A DNA stretch of 64,000 nucleotides from Selaginella moellendorffii (lineage: Eukaryota; Streptophyta; Lycopodiopsida; Selaginellales; Selaginellaceae). The stretch is taken from assembly GCF_000143415.4 (NCBI RefSeq), contig NW_003314413.1, positions 190,832-254,831 of the forward strand, written 5' to 3'. Numbering within the stretch: the stretch's first letter is position 1; each line of letters opens with the position of its first letter. The translations under genes were made by a program, and so were the position numbers. The notes below the pieces were generated by a model, which saw only the letters and a program-made list of their open reading frames with translations, did not search any database and was not told the DNA's origin. Below, piece by piece: positions 12,214-22,666 of this stretch.

Positions 12214-12758
12214 ATGGCATGCGCCTTCTTCAATCCTGTAAGCTGGGTTCTTTCTGCTTCTTAAAGTTTGCTAACATTTCTTTTTTTCTTTTCCCCTACG
12301 CAGTGTGTGGCGACTGGTGCTAAGAATGTCTGCTACGCTCCAGCTACATCGTCTTCGCCGCTCAAGCTGGTATGCATGAAGCAGCCCATGGACGAAATAC
12401 GAAAAATGTCTGATGGAGCCATTGAGGAGGCTCTGGAAGGCGTCAGGGAGAAGCTCTTGGCAATGCGTTCCTTGAAAGAGGGGGAGAGGCTGCATAAGCC
12501 ACGGACGTATCGTCGTCTCCAAATCAGAGTAAGCTCGGTGGGAAGAGTCTCTATGGGTGCTGAGTGTCGATTTGTGGACAGTTCTCTCGATTGATGGCTG
12601 TGAAAAGAGAACGAGATCTGGAGCGGGGCATCAGGCCGCTTGAGTCGAGAACGCTGCGGCGGGCTTTCCGGAGGAGCCTGCTCTTGGATTTGGACGTCGA
12701 GAACCCGGAAGAACAGTCACAGCAAGGCTCTCTCGAAGGTACATACTTCGATCAATAG
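12214..12758 (+). CDS. RPL29: Plastid 50S ribosomal protein L29 (uL29c), nucleus-encoded
   Basis: Three exons (12214-12237, 12304-12528, 12582-12758) encode 141 residues. The central part reads MDEIRKMSDGAIEEALEGVR, followed by a basic stretch and RFSRLMAVKRERDLERGI, the two-helix hairpin typical of uL29. As in plant chloroplast L29, the protein is much longer than bacterial L29 (about 65 residues), with an N-terminal extension suited to a transit peptide and a basic tail (TLRRAFRRSLLLD). uL29 sits at the exit tunnel of the large subunit. Its first exon has only eight codons. It starts about 100 bp after the LDH stop on the same strand. The family call rests on remembered similarity to the Arabidopsis plastid protein; a mitochondrial L29 is less likely. 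Confidence 0.75.
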
Positions 12759-13762
12759 AAGCCTCGATGCTTAAGATGATTACGGTAGAAATATTTTTGA
12801 TTTCCCATGGCGATGCTGTTGGAAGATAAGATCCTGGAACTTTGTTCCAGTTACCAACGAGGGAATGCTCGTAGATCCAGCAGTTGCCTTGGTCATCATG
12901 CTTTTTCCAAAGCATTTGGATTCGAGAGTTTATACAAGTTCTACTATATATGCGTTTTGTTTCAAGAGCTTTACTCTCTTCTTTAGGTGCGTTTCTCTTC
13001 CTCTGGCTTGAGGATGTTTTTCGTGGCCTTCGCAAAGACCTGCACAACCATGACCAGAAGTCTGTATTTTAGACATGAAACCCGATGCTGCTCGTCGTCG
13101 GTCTTGCAGTCCTGGCGCTCTTTGCAATCTACAGCGATTTGGTGGCGACGATGGCAGTGCCAGAGAACTTGGCAGCGGCACTACCACTGGCAAATGCTAA
13201 CCAAGGTAAAACTTGTCTATAGGTGCTCGCTAATGCGCTCATGAATGATGAATGTGAAGTGGAAGGAGACCGGATTGGACGTCTCTTTTCCTTGAGATAA
13301 GAGGAGGCTCTTTGTAGGTTCATCCATTCTTTTTACCAAAGACAATCCAGAAAACCATATCTTCAAGCAAAAGCAAAAGTTCAAGGTGGAGCTATGGCGG
13401 AAAAGACTTATCATGGAAAAGAATCGAAACTTTAGCTGCCTCCATTGCCAAAGACTTACACGTCGTGCAGTGAGCGAAAGCAATGCCTTCCTGCCACGAT
13501 CCAACCCCGGCTTGCTGATAATCAGCGAGTCTTTCAGCACGTAATTCTTGAGGCTTCAGTCCTGTGAGCTCAAACTTTCTGGAGGGCCATCCCTGTCACT
13601 AATCAGGAACAAGGACTAAATCTCTAGAACACTTAGGGCAAGAATCTGTCCACCACTCTCGCGGGAGTGCGGCATTCCTCGAGAGTGTTCGCAATGAGCC
13701 TTGATCTCGCTTGCATTTTGCCCCGATCGACTAAAAGAAATCAGTTTCCATTAGTGCCAAGG
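12759..13762. other. Intergenic with one candidate small ORF
   Basis: About 1 kb between the L29 gene and the PPR remnant. Apart from the small reading frame at 13085-13300, listed separately, nothing coding or RNA-like was recognised on either strand. Confidence 0.45.
13085..13300 (+). CDS. Possible small secreted peptide, interrupted by one in-frame TAG
   Basis: ATG at 13085 opens MLLVVGLAVLALFAIYSDLV, which looks like a signal peptide, then an Ala/Leu-rich stretch to a TAG at 13220-13222 (45 codons). The frame stays open past the TAG with VLANALMNDECEVEGDRIGR and stops at TAA 13298-13300. A GT (gtaaaac) before and an AG just at the TAG would bound an intron of about 17 nt, too short for normal splicing. 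It may be a small gene, a broken one, or chance. No family is recognised. Confidence 0.25.
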
Positions 13763-14914
13763 TCAACGTAATTCCAAACCACTCGGGAATTCCCATGAAC
13801 AGGATCCTGGCCCCCCGTTCCGGTAGGCGTGGATCATGGATGCAAATGAGGAGATTTCCCAGTGTGGAACGCGATCAAAAACGGATTTTTTAGCTTCCAT
13901 CGATCTGCTGCTTGAGCTCGAGGACATCAAAATGCTCCATCGCCGGGGCATTCCAGCTTTCACTTCTTCCTGGAGGCATGAAGCGCATGAAGAAGCAAAA
14001 CTTTCGAGCATGGCATCGCTCGCTTGCGTGTCCAAGATCGGCATCTTCTCAAACACACTCTTGCTCTCCTTAAATTGCTCGCAGAGCATCACGGTCCAAT
14101 TTCCCACGGAATTCTTTCGAACATTCTCCGGCTTCCACGAGGCCGTCAAAGACGGCCTTGGCGTCCTCCACATCGCCGCCATAGTACGCCAGTGCCCGCC
14201 TCTATTGCGTTTTAAAAACGAGCGCATTGGTCAATGCGCCATGTCGTGAAACAAATCTAAAGCGACAAGATGCTCCTTGCCGGCAAATGCTAACACCATA
14301 GCGTTAGATGCAATGGCGTCCGAATATAGACTCATGACTGGCATAGCTTTACAATTGTTTTTTAAAACCTGGAGAAAACCATACTCTATGTGTTGGCATA
14401 GGGAAGCACAAAAACCCTTTGTAGGCACCACATTACCATACATAATAGATAAACTCGTGATCTTCCTATATCAATGGAACTTACTACCAATTCTTCCAGT
14501 CTCGAGATGCCATGAAAATCAATGTTACAAATATATGCTGGACAGGAGCATCGATCTCTTTTTCCATAGAGCATCATCAGCGATCAATCCAATCGTGAGT
14601 TATGAAAGTTTCTGGATCATCGTCACGGCTCTCCGAGCTGGATTTAAAAACTATATGACGGGAAGCGAGCTTCTAAATATGATGATCATCATCCTTCTCA
14701 CCGGTCGTGCTTGCCGAGCAAGGAGCAACGTTTCGTGGGTCCAGACATTGCAGAAAGATACACAGGAGAGGAGCACGTATTTCGTACTCCACTCCCGCGG
14801 GCGAAACGCCATTGTGGTGATGAGCTCCTCGGCAATTTCAAGGCGGCCGGATCGTCCGAGGATGTCCACCATGCAGCAGGTGTTCTTTGAGAGTTTTGTG
14901 AGATGATCTCGCAC
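13763..14914 (-). pseudogene. Scrambled remains of a PPR gene
   Basis: Three minus-strand pieces retain PPR character but no continuous frame: MVDILGRSGRLEIAEELI at about 14870-14800, GFLQVLKNNCKAMPVMSLYS and LVALDLFHDMAH at about 14390-14235, and VFDRVPHWEISSFASMIHAY at about 13890-13830. The first piece is the C-terminal E-region signature of PPR proteins, yet it lies 5' of the repeat pieces on this strand, so the remains are rearranged or come from two genes. Between them are stops and AT-rich insertions (about 14290-14690). Confidence 0.7.
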
Positions 14915-15096
14915 TCCGCGCTGAACAGCAGATGCGCGCTAGTTTGCTGTGTTTGTGCCTGATCTGCAATAGGAGCTCTCGCAGCCAAGAAAAAGCAAAC
15001 GATCTGTCATCCAATATCAATAGTAATAGTCCAACAAAAAATGATATTATTCTTTTTGCCATGGGCAAACAATGTTATTGCTTGGAATCAGTAGGT
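14915..15096. other. Short intergenic / SWEET 3' flank
   Basis: No feature seen. It includes the probable 3' UTR of the SWEET gene on the minus strand. Confidence 0.4.
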
Positions 15097-16111
15097 CTAG
15101 AATGTCCTGGTAGAGTTTTGCTTTTGTTCCATTCTCCCGATCTCCACATCAGCCTTGCTTGTTGAGCGGGCATCACCTTCGACTTGTTGGGCAGGCTTGC
15201 GGTAGCAAAAGTACAAGATCATTTGGAAAATTCCTCCAGCCAGCCCCAGTGTATTTGGAATCTAAGAATCCAAAATACTAAGATTAAGAATGCTATTAAC
15301 AATCAAACTTACAATAATGTAGATATCCATAAGCAAAAAGGCATAGATGGTCCAGAAGGAGCTGTTGATCAGCACCATGAGTGACAATAGAAAAGGCATG
15401 TATTCATTGCTTTTAGTTTTGATCACTAGCCACTGCAAAAGAAAGCACAAAGATCAACACCCAAAGATCCAAGGAAATCAATTTATCTCACCATAACCGA
15501 TAGTGGTGCATAGTACATTCCAATGTTGAGAACCACGCATGAAATCCCAAGGATGGTAATCCTGGTGGCTTTACTGTGAACACCAAGGATCACTCCTGCG
15601 CCCAATGCAGCCGTGGCCACAATATCAAACACGAAGATGCCCAAAATCTTTCTCTGCGTAATAGAACCAAAGATCATCAATGACTATTTCATCCGGAAGA
15701 AAGAAAAAACCCCAAAAAAAGGAGAGATATTTCCTTGGCTCACCCGAGCAGCCCAGGACGAAGCATAGTAGAGGAAGAGGAGAATGTAGACCGTCTGGAT
15801 GACGATCCCGGAGCTATTGATGGTCATCACCAGGACGTTGCCCTTGTTGACGGGGAGGCCGTACAGGACCCAAAGCAAGCAATTAAGCAGGGTGGTGACA
15901 TAGGGTATCCCAGAGAAGTCGAGGGTGGATTTCTTCTTCCTGATCGTGTTGAAAGTTTTCCTGGGGGTGATTGATTCGATTAGCACCACAAAAGAGATCA
16001 GCATGCATGCAGGTGATAATCTGATTGAAAAAGTCCTCACGCTGGTACGAGGAACAAAACGAGTGCGGCAATGTTGCCGCAAATCCCAATGATCGTATCG
16101 GCTACACCCAT
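15097..16111 (-). CDS. SWEET: SWEET sugar transporter (MtN3/saliva family)
   Basis: Five exons on the minus strand (16111-16041, 15960-15744, 15653-15492, 15432-15313, 15261-15097) join to 244 residues with correct phase throughout. SWEETs are seven-helix uniporters made of two MtN3 triple-helix bundles that move sucrose or hexoses down their gradient. Signatures include MGVADTIIGICGNIAALVLF, KTFNTIRKKKSTLDFSGIPY, LLNCLLWVLYGLPVNKGNVL in the first bundle, and SNEYMPFLLSLMVLINSSFW plus DIYIIIPNTLGLAGGIFQ in the second. The intracellular tail is short and polar (QVEGDARSTSKADVEIGRM). Clade and substrate cannot be set by eye. The start lies 280 bp from the start of the RNA-binding gene on the other strand, so the two share a bidirectional promoter region. 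Confidence 0.92.
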
Positions 16112-16391
16112 TGCGCGAGGACGAAGAAGAAAAGAAGAAGAACGAGTAATTCACGGGGCACAGTGCTAGCACAATTAAGAAAGCTGGAGTTCCAGTTTTT
16201 GTAGCCTGGAAATAATCTTATCCACAGAATAAAATGGCGCTAATGGCATGCAGCGGAATATCCCACCCGAGCGGAATATCCACCGTGGGGTGCTTCCTTT
16301 TCTTTGCTTTGCAAACCCTAGGAAGGGCGCTGGATGCGGGAGGCGAGCGCGCTCCACAGGCATGGTTTTTTTAGGGCAGGCGTAGGGCGCG
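16112..16391. promoter_or_regulatory. Putative bidirectional promoter region
   Basis: A 280-bp interval separates the divergent starts of SWEET (-) and the PWI/RRM gene (+). It must hold both leaders and core promoters. No specific motif is claimed. Confidence 0.4.
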
Positions 16392-19300
16392 ATGGCGAGC
16401 GCTAGTGTGGAAGCGCAGGCACTGCAGCCGGAGGAGGCGCCGACCGCCCCTCCCACTTCTCCTCGTCCGCCTCTTGTTCCTCCGCCGCTGCCCGACGAGC
16501 AGGCGGACGATAGCAGGACGTTCCCGCTCGATGTCTCCAGCGCTGGGGCGGATCTCCTGCGCGGCACCGTCCAGACCAAGCTCTCGGAATTCATGGGGAG
16601 CTACACGGACGAAGTTCTTGCGGTATGTTTTGCCTCTGCTTCTTTTGCTCCGTTTGTTCATTGAGGGGAGGGAATGCAGGAGTATGTGGTGGTGCTGGTT
16701 GGGCATGGGAAGCAGCAAAAGCAAGCTACTGCGGACCTCGAGGCATTTCTCGGCGTTCAGAGCGAAGCGTTTGTGTCCTGGTAAGTTTCGTCTTCCTTTG
16801 TATTCCAGACCGGCGCAGTGGAAGTGAGAAGTTTTCCAGAAGTTTGTCGGGCTGTTTCCAGTTTTAAAAATTCTCTTATTTTCTTGATTGTAGGCTTTGG
16901 GAGCACTTGACAGAAAATCTGCACGTTTACACCAAAGCAGGCGAGAAGAAGGCTGCAAACGATGCGCTACCAAAGGTACATGGACTTGCTTTTGGTGAGT
17001 GTTTTTGACGTGCGTTGTTGCGTTTTCTAGGATACTCCGGAGGCTAAAGATAAAGGAGAGAATGAGAAGAAGGAGAATCCGACGCAAGAGAATGCAAAGG
17101 AGGAGAATCATGTGACAAAGCGGGAGCCGCAAGCCTTGCGTCAAGAGCTAAAGCGTTCCCGCTCTCCAGAGGGTTGGGCGAGAAGGAGACGAAGTCGAGC
17201 GGAAGATAAGCCTTCCGCTATCGAGAGAGTTTCTCCTCCTCCTGCTCCTCCTGCTCCTCCTGCTCCACGATTGAAAGCTTCTCGGAGGCTACTTGAGTTC
17301 GCAGTCAGAGATGCCGTGGCTCCAGTTGGTGGCTCTAGAAGGGTGGCGGACGCAAACACAAAGCGGCTTAGATCTATTGTTGCAGGCTCGGCTGACCACG
17401 GTACGAAAATTCTGACCTTTTGTCTCTTGCCTTTTAGCTGACATGGTTTTCAAACGTAGAAAATGCGGGCGCTCCGTTGGACTCGAATGGCAAGCTGAAG
17501 GCACGGCCAGCTATAACAAAACCTGCAAAGAACTCGCCAGCCATGATGATAGCTCTGAAAGCTGCGGCTGCTGCTGCTGAGGACGTAAACAATAGGAAGG
17601 CGAGCAAGCCTGTTAGTCGATTTGCTGCGAGCATTTGGGATCGTCTTGGACACAAGAGTGATGAGGATGATCAACCTGATCAAGACCTTGACGATGCTGA
17701 CGAGATCACGGAAAAGATGGAATATGTGCATGTAGACAGCGCTCCACGGAATAGCAAGAGTGACCGACACACGCGAAAGAGTAGAACGGCGGACAGGCTT
17801 GGCTTGGTAGAACGACGTACAGCGGATACTGCTATGCCGCCACCACCACCAGCATCACATGACGCTTATGATCATGGGGAGCAGTTTGAGAGGCGGATTG
17901 AAGAGGTGCCTGAATCTCTGAACAAGAAAGAGCCTTCAAAACGACACACCTTGAGAAAGGAACGTCGCCAAAAGAAAGTGGAGGAGCCTCTGCAGTACAA
18001 GCGTGTGTTTCATACGGACGACGATACCAAGCACAAGGATATCTTACCATTGGAGAGAAGAACTAGTGTAGAACAGGAAAAGCTTGTGGATATACCCAAC
18101 GGAAAGGGCCAAGATTTGCAGGTATACATCGTAGTATTTTTGTTTTTGTCTTGATAATCTACTCCTGTGTTTCCATTGTGCAGGATGTGACGGAGATGAA
18201 GAGGAGAATGCGGCAAGTGGAGCTTGAAGTAACTAAGTTGCGGACAAAGCAAGACGAAGCTGCCAAAGTTTCTGAAAAGTCCTCGGCACCACACCCTCCT
18301 GCGGCTACTACTAACATTCCTAGTGTTCCAGCTGCCACTACGTCTATGCAAACCGCACCTTTAACAAGTAAGTTACTCTGTTCCTTTCTTCTCTAGGAGC
18401 AGTCTCAAAATTTTAATTTCTCTTTTGCGAAACAGGTTTTAAAACGCCCCAGTCCTCATCAGATGATACTGATTCCAAGGTTATTCTGGTGACCAACGTA
18501 AGCAGCTCGCTTTTCTCGTTTATAGAAGGGTTACCGTTTTTATCTGTTTCCAGGTGCACTTCGCGACCACGAAGGAAGCTATTTCCACGCATTTTGGTTC
18601 CTGTGGCGAGGTTGTAAAGGTGACAATGCTAACGGATGGAGTATCCGGCAAACCCAAGGGGTGCGTGCATTGTTTATATTTCTTTTTTCAACACCATCTG
18701 AAACGGTAACACTCACAGGTCTGCGTATGTGGAGTTTTCATCCAAGGACGCAGCCGACAGGGCCCTGTCTCTAAACGAGTCGAGTTTACTTTCGAGACCC
18801 ATACGGGTAAGCCTTGTGTTTAAAATGGGAACTCGCTCCGTCATTGACACTTTTCCCCTTCTCAGGTAGCTCGAAAGGATGCTAACGTAGCAGAAACCAG
18901 TAGCCCAGCAGCAGCAGTCATGCGGCCTCGGCCACCAGTCCGAATGCCCATGAGAGCAGCGTTCCCGCGAGCAGCGTTTATGAGGGGGTCACCGTATATG
19001 ATGAGGCCACCGCCCCGTCTGGTAAGGCCTCCTTACCCCGTAGGTGCTCCACATTTACAGTGGAAACGAGATGGTGGCGCCAGCCAAATGGGGCCGTCGA
19101 GCGCAGCAAAGAATGGCTTTCGGTCAAGCGTGGGGCCGATCAGACTGAAGCGGTCCCTTTCATATGTCCGGCCAGTGGTACCAGTGACACCGACGCCCCC
19201 TGAGGCAACAGCAGCGCCAGCGGCAGCAGCAGCTACAACGGCAGCGGCAGGAACAGCGGCAGCCTTGTCAACAAGTACAGAGACTCAGAAAGGAAGTTAA
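16392..19300 (+). CDS. Nuclear RNA-binding protein with PWI-like N-terminus and one RRM
   Basis: Exon 1 (16392-16622) begins MASASVEAQALQPEEAPTAP and carries VQTKLSEFMGSYTDEVLA; exon 2 (from 16680) continues EYVVVLVGHGKQQKQATADL, a PWI-like helical fold found at the N-terminus of plant RRM proteins and of ZC3H14/Nab2-type poly(A) binders. A long Ser/Arg/Glu-rich middle follows with proline runs, poly-Ala and many charged residues (17040-18120), then a coiled-coil-like segment (DVTEMKRRMRQVELEVTKLR). The RRM spans about 18480-18880 over several exons, with RNP2 (KVILVTNV) and RNP1 (KGSAYVEF). The C-terminus is rich in Arg, Pro and Met, then Ala and Thr, ending in TAA at 19298. This architecture suggests a role in mRNA polyadenylation, export or surveillance (inference). 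It appears intact. Confidence 0.82.
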
Positions 19301-21045
19301 GGTGGAGAACGAAGTAAGAACAACAGGGAAAAAACGAAGAAGCGATGGAGGAGCTAAAGCTCTCTCTATATACTGGGTTTCACCTGAAGATGAAAAGGCT
19401 GCGAGTGTTCTACTGGAAGAGAAAAGTTTTGGCAGCATAGCTTTGCTCGGGAATGGGGGGAGGGGATGGATCGAAGCTGTGGCGGTGTGATGGAAGGAGA
19501 GATTTCGGAGCTTGTTCCTACGGTGATTTGTATCGTCGGTGGTGATTTTTACGAAGGGAAAAGCAAGCCGGCAAGTTTTCTAGCTGTGGTGGTGGTGAAG
19601 ATTTGTGGGAGGCATATATTTTGTTTGAGTGTTTCTTAGATGCTTTTTATTTAACTTAGCCTGGTTCTTTGATTTGTATGGTTGTGTCAAAGGATCTTCC
19701 AGCTATTGGGCGATCAATCAAAAAATTCTTATATACTCTTCTCCCCTCCTTTTTTTATTAGAATAGTGTTCTCTACCACTACTACTAACGTGACCATCAT
19801 CACCTCCACCTGGAATTAAATGTTGGAAGAGCGGTCGTTATCGTCTCTAAGAATCATCGTGGAATGGACGTGCCTCCCTGCGTGCCCGGATTAACTTAGT
19901 TCTATCACTAGACAAATCAAAAGAAGATCAAACTCAGAATTCTTACTCTAGCTTGCAAACTTAGAAATCAAACACAGCTGGTTTGATGATGCCCTTTGTT
20001 GCGTGAAAGATCAAACTATAGGAATGTGTATTGTACGGCGTAAAATAACTCGAGGGTGGCAAGTTTGTCAATATGTAGCCAGCAGTGGCATGTGGGGGCA
20101 GAGAGATTTTAGTTTGCGCAACGTCAAAACCGGACGGCGACGATTCGAATGATCCGGGCGGCATATTCGCCCGCCACCTTTTGCAGCATCTTTAACTTTT
20201 CTTTTGTAAGGCCGTCATGTGACCGCGCGCGAAACTTAAAACTTGAAAAATCGAAAAGGCTTTTACAAACTCCCACATTTAAAGATGCGGTGGGGGGTGA
20301 GTGCTAGTCACGTTAAAATGCCCAGGTTTTTTTACCCGCGGCGCGCCACCACGCTTAACCCCCCCTTAACCGGCGGCGCCGCCTGGCACCGGTGGCGCGA
20401 TCGGCAGCGTCGGTTTTAAACCCAGCGGCTGCGATTGCGACACGCTGGCCACTGCTCAGCGGTCGTCTTTTTGGCGTCAGGATGGCGAGCTGGCGCCCAC
20501 GATCTATGCGCTCACTCACAACAAAAAAATTCACCTACCTTTTTTTTTAAAATAAAAACTCAAAATAAAGGTAAAAAAAAAAGGGGACCCAACAATGGAA
20601 GAACATGGGAAGGATCATCCCAACCCCAAAAATGCCTGAAGCGGGCATTCAAATTTTTTAGGGGAGCGGAGCCTTAGAGCTGAGCTTTTCTTTGTTGCCA
20701 TTTTCCGCCTCATACGAGAAAGGAAGCAGCAAGAACTCACTCTCTCACTCACACTCTCTCAATCTCTCCTCTTTGCTTCTCTCTTTCCTCTCCTCCTTTC
20801 GATTCGAGCGAGAGCTAAAGAACAACTTCCAGGAACTCTGGACGAGAAACCTTGTTTGGTTTGGAGGGTAGGATTGATTTAGATTGATCATATAAGGAGC
20901 GCCCACATTTCTATTTGGGCGATTGCGCGACCCATTTTGGTCCGCCCAGGTAAAGCCCAGCTCTTTTATTTGTGTTCTTCGTGTTCTCCCCATCTTTTCT
21001 CTCGCATTCGCATGAATTTGTGATGACAAATCCATTGACGGGGCC
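19301..21045. other. Long intergenic region and GATA 5' leader
   Basis: About 19300-19700 is likely the 3' UTR of the RRM gene. 19700-20300 holds no recognised feature. 20330-20410 is very GC-rich with an inverted repeat (CGCGCCACC at about 20342 and GGTGGCGCG at about 20390). 20730-20800 is pyrimidine-rich (CTCTC runs), consistent with a plant 5' leader for the GATA gene at 21046. Confidence 0.45.
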
Positions 21046-22666
21046 ATGCTTGATCAGGTCGGCTGGAAATCGTCCACTGCCAAGGACCCATTTGAGCGAC
21101 CGAGGAGGATGATGGAGGTGGCGAGCACATTCGTCGACAAGTCCCAGCAGCAGCAGCAGCAGGAGAGCGGCGCCGCTAAGAGGGCGGCGGCTGTGACGGC
21201 GTGGGAGCCCGAGACTGGCAGCATTCTCGACCCGTTTCATATCGAGGACCTCTTGGATTTCTCCAACGAGGACATTGCCGGGCCGATTGGCGAGGAAGTC
21301 CACCACCAGAATTCCATCGCCGCTGCCAGCGCCGCTCCCATTGCTCCTCCCGCCGCGCAACAACATCACCACCACCACCAGCACCACCATGGCATCGAGC
21401 AACAGCCCAGCAACGAATTCCCCATCGATGTAAGAGCCATTCACTTCTATTTCCTCGCGTTCCCGCTGGAAGAACACCATCTAAACGTCTTCTCTTTTGT
21501 TCTTCCAGTGCGATGAGATGCCTGAGCTGGAATGGCTCTCGAGCCTCGTCGACGATGACACTTTCACCAACATGGGCGATGAATTGCACAAGAGTATGTT
21601 CATTGGGAGCAAAGGATCGAGCTTCGCAAGCTCCTCCATCATCAACAGCAGCGCCGCCACCAACACAACCACCACGAACAAGAGAAACATCGACAGCCTC
21701 CTCCTGCTGGACGACATCACCACCACCACCACCACCACGACGATCGCCACGACGGGCAGCAAAGATAAGTTCCAAGTCGGGAGTCCCATCTCGGTGCTGG
21801 AGAGCAGCAGCGCCACCTCGGGCAGGCTGGCGGCCGCCAAGGACTTGTCCGTGCCGGGGCGGCCCCGGAGCAAGCGGCTGCGCAGCTCCTCGACATGGAA
21901 CACGAGCTCCTCGTCGCTCATCAATCCGGGCAGCAGCAGCAGCAGCGGTGGCGGCGGCGGCGGCGGTGTCGTGGGTGGCGGCGGCGAGGCCATCATGATC
22001 ATCAACACCACCACCGGGAACAATGTGACGAGCTTCTCGTCGTCCCCGGCCACGAGCTCCATCTCGGACAAGGACCTGGCGTCCTCGGACGAGCAAGACG
22101 CGGTGGAGTCGTCCACTATCAAGCCCGACACCATCACCGCCGGCGGCTCGACCTCCTCCGCCACCTCCCCCTCCTCCTCCTCCGCCTCGTCGCTGTGCAA
22201 CACCAACAAGACCTCCATCGCTGCCGTCGCCACCGGCAAGCCGCCACTGGGCTCCTCGATCATCGCGTCCACGAACGGCCCAGCCGCCGGAGGAGGAATG
22301 ACAATCGGAGGAGTGGAAGTCCAGCCACGGAGGTGTACGCACTGCTTGAGCCAGAAGACCCCGCAATGGCGAGCCGGGCCCGAGGGGCCCAAGACGCTGT
22401 GCAACGCGTGTGGCGTGAGGTTTAAGTCGGGCAGACTCTTCCCCGAGTATAGGCCGGCTCTCAGCCCGACCTTCCTGTCCGAGGTCCACTCCAATTCCCA
22501 CAGGAAGGTGCTGGAGATGCGGCGCCAAAAGGAGTCGTCACATCCGCGCTTCTTGGGCCCGAGCCCGCGCAGCCCGAGCTTGAGCCCGAGCTCCAGCTCG
22601 GCCCCGGCACCGACCGGTGGAGAGGTCCTAGACGGTGGCTTGATTTACAACGTCGTGCAGAGCTAG
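21046..22666 (+). CDS. GATA: GATA-type zinc-finger transcription factor
   Basis: Two exons (21046-21429 and 21509-22666) encode 513 residues. The single finger reads [20 protein letters not shown] then [15 protein letters not shown], a C-X2-C-X18-C-X2-C finger of the plant type, followed by the basic segment ending [12 protein letters not shown]. The finger sits near the C-terminus, and the N-terminal half has acidic patches ([34 protein letters not shown]) like subfamily A factors that bind WGATAR sites and respond to light or nitrogen. Much of the rest is low complexity: Gln, His, Thr, Ser and Gly runs from microsatellite-like codon repeats. The intron interrupts between D and C of PIDCDEM. 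The long antisense frames in exon 2 are shadows of this GC-rich sequence. The start is the first Met of the frame; an upstream start is not excluded. Confidence 0.9.

Noticed and set aside
21176-22528. Long antisense frames (450 and 337 codons) opposite the GATA gene
   Set aside because: They mirror GC-rich, low-complexity codons of the GATA exon and contain no recognisable domain.
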